A stretch of 5,234 nucleotides of DNA, taken from contig JALSQJ010000019.1 in NCBI GenBank assembly GCA_026985495.1, forward strand, positions 1 to 5,234, in the 5' to 3' direction. This document shows, one piece after another, positions 1-5,082 of this stretch (position 1 is its first letter; every line of letters starts with the position of its first letter). The notes under the pieces are model-generated. The model saw nothing but the letters and a program-made list of their open reading frames with translations. It did no database searches and was not told the origin of the DNA. Position numbers and translations under genes: made by a program. Source of the stretch: Campylobacteraceae bacterium (GTDB taxonomy: Bacteria > Campylobacterota > Campylobacteria > Campylobacterales > Sulfurovaceae).

Positions 1-1
1 T

Positions 2-397
2 GCAGTCAAAAGTCTAAACTCTAATTATGGGAAGAAGTACCATTTTATACTAGAACGTAGATTTAAATCTCGAAGTAAAGATATAAGTGGTATGTTTGGT
101 ACAGATAAATATGTGCTTCAATATCATATTTATACAGATACTTTAGGTAAGGTAAGTGGGGAATATGTACTTTTTGACCCATTATCAAAGAATTACAAAG
201 TAAAGAAATTAAGTGCGAATAGTATATTTGTTTTCAATAAAAAGGAAATAGTATTAAAAAATCTACAAAGCTGTTTTGACTATATGACTCCTAAATGTGT
301 TGATTCTGGATTAAATGGAAGATATCCTATAAAAGATATCTCTTTATTAAGTAAAAATCCTCAAGCACCTAGTTTAGAAGGTGGTATATTTCAATAA
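2..397 (+). CDS. Hypothetical protein, 5'-truncated by window edge
   Basis: An open frame runs from the first bases of the window to a TAA at 395-397, giving 131 visible residues. The first ATG (92) is probably internal, because the frame stays open upstream of it and the upstream residues have similar composition. The product is rich in Lys, Tyr and Ser and alternates short hydrophobic and polar stretches, so it looks mostly beta-stranded and soluble. I see no signal peptide, membrane segment or catalytic motif and do not recognise the family. It is followed by a MITE, an RHS scrap and a nuclease remnant. It could therefore be a cargo gene, or the C-terminal tail or immunity partner of an RHS-type system, but nothing in the protein itself shows this. 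Confidence 0.55.
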   Translation, partial: AVKSLNSNYGKKYHFILERRFKSRSKDISGMFGTDKYVLQYHIYTDTLGKVSGEYVLFDPLSKNYKVKKLSANSIFVFNKKEIVLKNLQSCFDYMTPKCVDSGLNGRYPIKDISLLSKNPQAPSLEGGIFQ

Positions 398-423
398 AAG
401 TTTTCCCTCGCGACTAAAAAAAT

Positions 424-434
424 AGGGTCAGAGT
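424..434 (+). repeat. Target-site duplication, left copy (11 bp)
   Basis: The sequence agggtcagagt occurs here and again at 557-567, directly abutting the two ends of the inverted-repeat element at 435-556. The next base outward differs on each side, so the duplication is exactly 11 bp. This is the signature of a transposition event. Confidence 0.85.
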
Positions 435-556
435 CAATGGCGTTAAGTTAAGGAAATAACAAATTTTTCTAAAAGATAAATAGTCCCAAATTATGGACTT
501 TAATATCTGAAAATAATTTACAAAATTAGATAAAAATGCTTAACTTAACGCCATTG
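435..556. mobile_element. 122-bp non-autonomous MITE, probably IS4-family-derived
   Basis: The element has perfect 18-bp terminal inverted repeats: caatggcgttaagttaag at 435-452 and its exact reverse complement at 539-556. It is flanked by 11-bp direct repeats. The ~86-bp interior is AT-rich and non-coding, with a small central hairpin (agtcc 482-486 pairing with ggact 495-499), so any transposase must act in trans. From memory, the ends of E. coli IS4 read close to taatgccgatcagttaag, with the same AATG..CG....AGTTAAG skeleton, and IS4 makes 10-13 bp duplications. That supports an IS4-type parent. The MITE call rests on what is seen; the family is inference. Confidence 0.85.
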
Positions 557-567
557 AGGGTCAGAGT
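557..567 (+). repeat. Target-site duplication, right copy (11 bp)
   Basis: This is the second copy of agggtcagagt, immediately after the right terminal inverted repeat. It is identical to 424-434 with no mismatch, which suggests a fairly recent insertion. Confidence 0.85.
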
Positions 568-602
568 AAAAATAAGAAATAAAACTTAATTAATTCTTGG
601 CT

Positions 603-679
603 CATTACCACGGTCTCCTTGGTAACGCATACAAAAAACCCAAACCATAGAAACCCACCACTTCACCACAAGTTACACT
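603..679 (+). repeat. Dispersed palindrome-RHS repeat, copy 1
   Basis: These 77 bp align without gaps to 5006-5082, with 8 mismatches (about 90% identity), in the same orientation. The 5' part is a hairpin: ttaccacgg 605-613, loop tct, and ccttggtaa 617-625. One arm base is mismatched here (T619) that is paired in copy 2. The 3' part encodes an RHS peptide scrap. Similarity drops sharply after 679, where the sequence passes into the nuclease remnant. The 77-bp unit precedes the three-gene block, as its partner follows it. Confidence 0.85.
641..679 (+). pseudogene. RHS-repeat gene scrap (13 codons)
   Basis: This stretch translates to QTIETHHFTTSYT, which matches QTIANQRFTTSYT of the RHS fragment at 5044-5082 in 9 of 13 positions. 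There is no start codon. Just after the scrap the YD-repeat homology is lost, consistent with a 1-bp deletion and a junction, and the frame ends at TAA 701-703. It is a non-functional remnant left at a recombination boundary. Confidence is limited by its shortness and rests on comparison with the clearer downstream copy. Confidence 0.55.
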
Positions 680-683
680 ATGA

Positions 684-923
684 GAGATACCCAAAAGACT
701 TAAAGGGGATATTATTGAAAGAGTTTTTAACAAAGCTGAATTTATTAATCTACCTAAAGAGGAGCAAGAGAAATATCACAAAAACTTAAAAGTCTATCGT
801 GACCTTATAAACTCTCTTGATACGGCAGAAAAAAAAGGACATAGAAGAGGTAAGATTGAAGGCAAAATTGAGGGGAAAATTGAAGGTGAAAAATTAAAAT
901 TAAACTACAATTATCTAAAATAA
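684..923 (+). pseudogene. Rpn-family (PD-(D/E)XK nuclease/transposase) C-terminal remnant
   Basis: The open frame follows a TGA at 681-683 and ends at TAA 921-923, giving 79 residues with no usable start. The peptide contains AEFINLPKEEQEKYHKNLK, then VYRDLINSLDTAEKKG, then a KIEG-type tail. This is the usual C-terminal layout of Rpn recombination-promoting nucleases (PF12784-like), which run to about 300 aa. The tail repeats a KIEG unit three times at 852-887 through imperfect 12-bp tandem repeats. The N-terminal catalytic PD-(D/E)XK domain is absent, replaced upstream by the RHS scrap, so this is a decayed fragment. The family call comes from pattern memory, not a search. Confidence 0.75.
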
Positions 924-925
924 AC

Positions 926-931
926 TATAAT
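926..931 (+). promoter_or_regulatory. Candidate -10 box for the three-gene block
   Basis: A perfect TATAAT lies three bases after the nuclease-remnant stop and about 170 bp before the first gene of the block. No good TTGACA-like -35 is visible about 17 bp upstream, where the sequence is a run of A/T. Campylobacterota housekeeping promoters often lack a clear -35. It is the best candidate found, but a TATAAT is expected by chance in DNA this AT-rich. Confidence 0.35.
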
Positions 932-963
932 TCTCCTTGTAGGTCAAGTAGGAGTTACTTTTC

Positions 964-978
964 GGGGTTCGAATCCCC
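964..978 (+). other. tRNA T-arm-like hairpin (tRNA 3' remnant or att-like site)
   Basis: The sequence ggggttcgaatcccc has a 4-bp G/C stem and the 7-base loop ttcgaat, which fits the tRNA T-loop consensus TTCRANY. The fifth stem pair (C963/A979) does not form. No matching acceptor strand, D-arm or convincing anticodon arm is found upstream at the right distance, so this is not an intact tRNA. It could be the 3' relic of a tRNA used as an integration site, a tRNA-like leader element, or chance. Confidence 0.4.
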
Positions 979-1102
979 ATAAATTTTGGTAATTTACAAA
1001 CTTCTACCCTTACCTATAAATTTTGATGGACAAAGAGGAGTTACTTCTGTTTCTTTTAGAAATTTCACTTCTCTCATTTCCATCTATTTTAAAGAATTTA
1101 AT

Positions 1103-3319
1103 ATGAAAAAAGATTTATTGAAAGTTGCGTTACGACAAAATGCAATATTTATTGAGAAAAAAGATGAACGTCATGAGACCTTAAATCATACTACTTTAGT
1201 ATTGGTCGCCAATGCTTCTAAATTAGGCTTTGGTTTTACCGAAACACTACTCTATGCTATTAATAATTTAGAGGTTTCAGACAAAAGAGAGATACTTCTT
1301 TATCTTCAAAAGATAATGGGAGTAGGTAAAAATTGGACACCTTTAGTTAAGGGGTGGGATAGCCCAATCAAAGAGGGTGTTTTAGACCATGTTGTGAGAT
1401 TTTTTGCAAATATTATCTCTGGGAGTCATGGAGTTGATTTACCATGTGGGCATACCATTCCAGTAGATACCTTTCCTCTAGAGCGTTATAATGGTTGTCC
1501 CTATTGTGGTACACCTTTTGAGTCGGATACAAGGATTTATATGGCTCAAAATAGTACCTTAAAAGTATTGGAGTTATGGCATCAAGAGGATATGGAAACA
1601 TATATACATAAGCTCTTAAGTTCAAAGACACCGTTAGATGAGACAGAGAAAGAGAATCTTAAGATAGGCTTGAAACATTTTACAATACCAAGCGATATAG
1701 CCATAGAGATGAGAGAGACTGAGATGTTGGTCATAGACTTTTTAGTCGCCCAAGGGGAGAGCCAAAAAGCAGGTGAACGATTTGGCTTGGCAAATGATAT
1801 TTTGCGTTACTTATGGTACAAACATACAGGGTATTTACAGATAGTATCACCTAAAGTTATTGTTAATCGTACTGTGCTAAATAGTCATTATGCTGACGAT
1901 GAGAAAGAGGGAGCAGTCAAAAAGTTAAAGTTGAAATATACTCGTAAAGAGTGTAAAATGGTCGCTTCATGGCTTAATAATTTAGAAGCTAAAGTGGAAG
2001 TTAGTTGTGAATCTATGCATCCAAAACGTGCGATGTGGGTTCGCTTTATTCGTGCTTTACGATTGGCAGAGTATGCTAAAAAAGAGAAGTTTTCAAAGCT
2101 TCAAAGATTATTAGATGTCTTTTATAACAAAAAGTATAATGTGTGGCAAGGTGAACTTGATAGAGCAAAGTTAAGCATGAATGAAGAACGATATTTTAGC
2201 CTTTTGAAACAGCGACCCTCTCTTTTTGCACGTTCTTTGTTTGGTACGATGTTGTGGTTTGGAGAAGAGCAAACAAGCAACCATTTTTTTGAAATAAGCT
2301 CTAAAATTCCTGCACGTCTTTTATTGACTTTGGGAATGTATGCCCAACTCTATTTCAATGCAAAGAACAGTCGAACGGTTAAGCCTTTAGGAGGTGTGCG
2401 TAGAAAAATTCCTGCCAATAAACTTTTAGCACTCTATGATGCAAAAGCTTTGGGGCAAATGAAAGAGAGCATTGAGCAGATTTTTCTTTTTGAGATGTCT
2501 GAAAGATATGCAAAATTAAAGGTGCGTGAAGAGCGAATTTACATTGATGCTTTATTAAAAAATGTGCCACTCTTTATTGGTGACAGAAGTGAATCGGTTC
2601 AAGATATGCCCTCAGCACTTATGGGTAAAAAGTTTAAGGTCGAGGGAGAGAGTGTTCGTCTCTTTATGCAGTGGGGTGAGGGATTACCTGCTCAACATCT
2701 TGATATGGATTTGAGTTGTAAAGTAGCCTTTGAAGAGTATGATGAGGAGTGTACTTATTATAATTTGACTGCTACAGGGTGTCAGCATAGTGGAGATATT
2801 CAATACATTCCACATATGATAGGAACAGCTGAATATATTGAGTTAAATTTAAGTGAGTTAGAAGATGCAGGTGCAAAATATGTCACCTTTACAGGCAATG
2901 CTTACACAGATGGGGCATTAGAAGTGAACATGGTGATAGGGTGGATGAACAGTAAAGAGAAGATGAAAATCTCTAAAAAATCAGGACTTGCCTATGATCC
3001 CTCAACGGTTCAACATCAAATTCGAATTACTCAAGGCTTAAGTAAAGGGATAGTTTTTGGTGTTTTAGATGTAAAAAAAAGAGAGATTATATGGTTGGAG
3101 ATGAGTTTTCAAGGGCGAACCATAGAGAGTTTAGACAGTAAGGGAGTAGAATCACTTTTGGCAAAGTTAGAGAGTAAAATGTCTGTAGCCGAACTCTTAG
3201 CCATTAGAGCTAAAGCACAAGGTGTTGAGGTAGTTGAAGAACCAAGCAAAGCAGATAAGGTTTATGATAGTAATTGGGTAATGAAAGGAGGAGTGAATGA
3301 GCTATTGGTAGATGGATAA
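1103..3319 (+). CDS. MXAN_6230/SCO0854-type RING-domain protein with TerD-like C-terminal region
   Basis: This is a 738-aa protein with no signal peptide or membrane segment, so probably cytosolic. I chose ATG 1103 because the MKKDLLKVALRQN start matches where this family usually begins; a TTG at 986 in the same frame is less likely. The Shine-Dalgarno is weak (A/G-rich at 1091-1096). An N-terminal helical region is followed by a RING-like zinc motif at residues 113-139 (C115, H117, C132, C135; CGHTIPVDTFPLERYNGCPYC, less its last residue, is typical). A long helical middle follows, with RPSLFARSLF at 371-380. A beta-rich C-terminal domain at about 515-665 carries WGEG, DMDLSC, HSGDIQYIP and GAKYVTF, resembling TerD-like stress domains. 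The exact function is unknown. RING suggests a protein-tagging or scaffold role, and the neighbours suggest an RNA-linked role; both are inference. The stop overlaps the next gene. Confidence 0.8.
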   Translation: MKKDLLKVALRQNAIFIEKKDERHETLNHTTLVLVANASKLGFGFTETLLYAINNLEVSDKREILLYLQKIMGVGKNWTPLVKGWDSPIKEGVLDHVVRFFANIISGSHGVDLPCGHTIPVDTFPLERYNGCPYCGTPFESDTRIYMAQNSTLKVLELWHQEDMETYIHKLLSSKTPLDETEKENLKIGLKHFTIPSDIAIEMRETEMLVIDFLVAQGESQKAGERFGLANDILRYLWYKHTGYLQIVSPKVIVNRTVLNSHYADDEKEGAVKKLKLKYTRKECKMVASWLNNLEAKVEVSCESMHPKRAMWVRFIRALRLAEYAKKEKFSKLQRLLDVFYNKKYNVWQGELDRAKLSMNEERYFSLLKQRPSLFARSLFGTMLWFGEEQTSNHFFEISSKIPARLLLTLGMYAQLYFNAKNSRTVKPLGGVRRKIPANKLLALYDAKALGQMKESIEQIFLFEMSERYAKLKVREERIYIDALLKNVPLFIGDRSESVQDMPSALMGKKFKVEGESVRLFMQWGEGLPAQHLDMDLSCKVAFEEYDEECTYYNLTATGCQHSGDIQYIPHMIGTAEYIELNLSELEDAGAKYVTFTGNAYTDGALEVNMVIGWMNSKEKMKISKKSGLAYDPSTVQHQIRITQGLSKGIVFGVLDVKKREIIWLEMSFQGRTIESLDSKGVESLLAKLESKMSVAELLAIRAKAQGVEVVEEPSKADKVYDSNWVMKGGVNELLVDG
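3286..3291 (+). promoter_or_regulatory. Strong Shine-Dalgarno before the nucleotidyltransferase gene
   Basis: A perfect AGGAGG lies inside the 3' end of the RING-protein gene. It is 5 bases before an ATG at 3297, the ideal spacing, but that ATG opens only M-S-Y-W-stop. It is 12 bases before the ATT at 3304, which is in frame with the nucleotidyltransferase. The site therefore marks translation start for the second gene and bears on how it begins. Confidence 0.65.
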
Positions 3320-3906
3320 ATCTACCATATGCTAAAGTCATCATAGTTGGTGGGTCGGTGCGTGACCATTTTTTAGAACTTCCCCTTAAAGATTATGATG
3401 TTGAAGTTTATGGCTTAGAAAATTTAGAAGCCTTAGAAGTTCTATTGGCTCATTACGGTTCAGTCAATTTAGTCGGTAAGAGCTTTGGGGTGTTTAAGTT
3501 TAGCTATGAGGGTGAGGAGTATGATTTCTCTTTTCCTCGAACCGAGGAGAAAGTAGGAGCAGGGCATAGAGGGTTTGAGGTTGAGGTTAATGGTGCTTTG
3601 GCGTATGCTGAAGCTTCAAGACGACGTGATTTTACCCTTAACGCTTTAGGCTATGCCATAGAAGATGAAGCTTTTTTAGACCCTTTTGATGGGCGTAAAG
3701 ATATGGAACTCAAAATACTCCGTCACATAGATGAGCTAACATTTGTGGAAGACCTTTTGCGTGTTTACCGAGCTGTGCAGTTTTGTGCTAGGTTTGGTTA
3801 CACTTTAGCTGATGAAACTTTTGCCTTATGTCACAAAATGGTGCGTGAGGGAAGTTTAGAGAGTAAGACCAGTACGATAGATTTTATTAAAGAGAGATAT
3901 TTATGA
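3304..3906 (+). CDS. Class II CCA-adding/poly(A) polymerase-type nucleotidyltransferase, catalytic head only
   Basis: This domain adds nucleotides to RNA 3' ends. The motifs are in order: GGSVRD (residues 16-21 from ATT 3304), catalytic KDYDVE (D30, D32), a further acidic residue in YDFSFPR (D74), RRRDFTLNAL (106-115), LDPFDG, LRHI, and EDLLRVYR (149-156), the EDxxR base-selection motif, here with Leu where Pro is usual. All catalytic residues are present. The start is uncertain: GTG 3358 would cut off GGS, and no ATG, GTG or TTG lies in frame between the TGA at 3298-3300 and 3358. An ATT at 3304 or a frame change after ATG 3297 is needed. E. coli pcnB is known to use AUU. At ~200 aa it lacks the neck and RNA-binding half of ~400-aa relatives, diverging after EGSLE. 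Its stop overlaps the next ATG (ATGA). It could be a genuine short form or a decaying pcnB/cca paralogue. Confidence 0.75.
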   Translation: MGRWINLPYAKVIIVGGSVRDHFLELPLKDYDVEVYGLENLEALEVLLAHYGSVNLVGKSFGVFKFSYEGEEYDFSFPRTEEKVGAGHRGFEVEVNGALAYAEASRRRDFTLNALGYAIEDEAFLDPFDGRKDMELKILRHIDELTFVEDLLRVYRAVQFCARFGYTLADETFALCHKMVREGSLESKTSTIDFIKERYL

Positions 3907-4946
3907 GTAAGATAGAAAAAATAATTAAAGAGTTTGAAGAAGAAAACAGTGCCAAAATAGTTTATATTACACTTTTTGGTTCAAAACTTTTTGGAACAGA
4001 CAATCCAAATTCAGACACGGACTATAAGGGGATATTTATCCCTTCAAAAAGAGAGGTGTTGCTAAAACGAGACATAGAACACTATAACTATAACTCCAAT
4101 ACCAATGGTAAAAATGAGAAAGATGATGTGGATTTACAACTCTATAGCATCTACAAATGGTTCAATCTACTTAAAAAAGGGGAGACAGGAGCCTTAGACA
4201 TTCTCTTTTCACTTTTTCGAGAAGATACCCAAGTTTACAATGACAAAGCATTCACCTCACAGATGATACAACACTATAAACGCTTCTACAATCGTAACTT
4301 ACACTCATTTATTGGTTACTGTGTGGGGCAGAGTAAAATGTACAATATCAAAGGTAAACGTTTCCAAGAGTTACATCAATTTGTAGCATTATTTGAAGCT
4401 TTAGCCATAACAGCGAGTAGTGATAAACTAGAAGATTATTTTCCACAGATAGAGAAGATTTTAGCTGATTCAAGTTTTAAGTATGTCAAATTTATTAAAG
4501 CAGCCATTTCACGAGGAAATCAAGCTTATAAAGAGGGGCGTTACATTGAGTTGTTGGGTAAACGTTTTGCAGGAAGTGTGACCGTTGGCTATTTTTCCAA
4601 GATGATAAGTGAGATGGAAGAGCAGTTTGGAAATCGAAGTAAAAACTCAGCAACAGGAGTAGATTTTAAGGCACTCTCTCACGCAGTAAGAGTCATTAGC
4701 GAGGTTGAAGAGCTTTTAGATGATGGGTTTATTACTTTTCCTTTGAAAAATAGGGTCTATATTACCTCCATTAAAGAGGGACATGAAACCCTTGAAGAGG
4801 TGATGGACTATTTAGATGTAAAGTTAGATGAGGTAAATAAAAAGTTAGAGCAGAGTGCTTTACCTCAAAAGAGTGATGAGGCGTTTATTGATGATTTTAC
4901 TTTGGCGTTGATTGAAGCTCAACAAAAACAATCTCCCGACCTCTAA
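3903..4946 (+). CDS. COG3541 (YcgL-type) polymerase-beta-fold nucleotidyltransferase
   Basis: This is a 347-aa soluble protein of full length for its family. The N-terminal domain carries the signature YITLFGSKLFGTDNPNSD and continues TDYKGIF: G26-S27 for nucleotide phosphates, D38 and D40 as metal ligands, and D77 in DDVDLQL as the likely third carboxylate. GALDILF (about 96-102) is the conserved segment after it. The rest is helical and probably binds substrate; its target is unknown. Family members are predicted to transfer NMP groups to RNA, protein or small molecules. The ATG at 3903 overlaps the upstream stop by four bases (ATGA), which indicates translational coupling; an A/G-rich GAGAGA at 3892-3897 may be the ribosome site. 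It shares codon style with the two upstream genes, which supports one operon. The function within it is inference. Confidence 0.85.
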   Translation: MSKIEKIIKEFEEENSAKIVYITLFGSKLFGTDNPNSDTDYKGIFIPSKREVLLKRDIEHYNYNSNTNGKNEKDDVDLQLYSIYKWFNLLKKGETGALDILFSLFREDTQVYNDKAFTSQMIQHYKRFYNRNLHSFIGYCVGQSKMYNIKGKRFQELHQFVALFEALAITASSDKLEDYFPQIEKILADSSFKYVKFIKAAISRGNQAYKEGRYIELLGKRFAGSVTVGYFSKMISEMEEQFGNRSKNSATGVDFKALSHAVRVISEVEELLDDGFITFPLKNRVYITSIKEGHETLEEVMDYLDVKLDEVNKKLEQSALPQKSDEAFIDDFTLALIEAQQKQSPDL

Positions 4947-5005
4947 CAATCCCCACTTTACCTTGACAACTTTATACCCCAGTGATTAAAACTCTACTTT
5001 TCCTG
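4947..5005. other. Short spacer after the three-gene block
   Basis: This 59-bp AT-rich gap lies between the last block gene and the palindromic repeat. I see no hairpin-plus-T-run terminator, promoter or coding potential in it. Confidence 0.5.
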
Positions 5006-5082
5006 CATTACCACGGTCTCCGTGGTAACGCATACAAAAAACACAAACCATCGCAAACCAACGCTTCACCACAAGCTACACT
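5006..5082 (+). repeat. Dispersed palindrome-RHS repeat, copy 2
   Basis: This is the partner of 603-679, in direct orientation, 69 of 77 bases identical. Its hairpin is perfect: ttaccacgg 5008-5016, loop tct, ccgtggtaa 5020-5028. It begins 59 bp after the stop of the last block gene. The hairpin may also slow or end transcription of the block, but no T-run follows, so I do not call it a terminator. Perfect pairing here against one mismatch in copy 1 suggests this copy is better preserved. Confidence 0.85.

Larger units (their letters stand above)
924..1102 (+). other. Leader region of the block, probably non-coding
   Basis: This 179-bp stretch lies between the nuclease remnant and the preferred ATG at 1103. 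It holds a TATAAT, a weak ctcct/aggag inverted repeat (about 932-954), the T-arm-like hairpin at 964-978, and two short direct repeats: aggagttactt at 950-960 and 1036-1046, and ataaattttg at 979-988 and 1016-1025. The frame of the downstream gene stays open back to a TTG at 986. The 39 extra residues do not resemble the start expected for the family, so I treat them as untranslated. Confidence 0.5.

Noticed and set aside
915..987. Complete tRNA gene ending at 987
   Set aside because: Only the T-arm fits. The 5' bases do not pair with the would-be acceptor strand taaattt, the best anticodon-arm candidate has mismatches, and no proper D-arm is visible.
986..1102. N-terminal extension of the RING protein from TTG 986
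   Set aside because: The frame is open but begins inside the T-arm-like hairpin flank, has no ribosome site and adds 39 residues before the expected family start at ATG 1103.
1413..1631. 72-aa open frame on the minus strand
   Set aside because: It lies wholly inside the RING-protein gene, opposite its conserved zinc motif, with no ribosome site or recognisable domain. It is a shadow frame.
2379..2570. 63-aa open frame on the minus strand
   Set aside because: It is antisense to the middle of the RING-protein gene, has no family features and is explained by codon use of the real gene.
3297..3311. Tiny leader peptide MSYW from ATG 3297
   Set aside because: It has an ideal Shine-Dalgarno, but four codons cannot be called a gene. 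It is better treated as part of the start-site puzzle of the nucleotidyltransferase.
3870..3906. Nucleotidyltransferase tail as a frameshifted neck domain
   Set aside because: KERYL loosely echoes the PKERI motif of relatives and one extra base would extend the frame, but the spacing from EGSLE is wrong and the ATGA overlap with the next gene looks natural.
5008..5028. Rho-independent terminator for the block
   Set aside because: The hairpin is strong, but no T-run follows on either strand side that would act on the block, and the same hairpin occurs at 605-625 where no gene ends.
603..5082. CRISPR array
   Set aside because: There are only two copies of the repeat, 4.4 kb apart, with no regular spacers and no cas genes.
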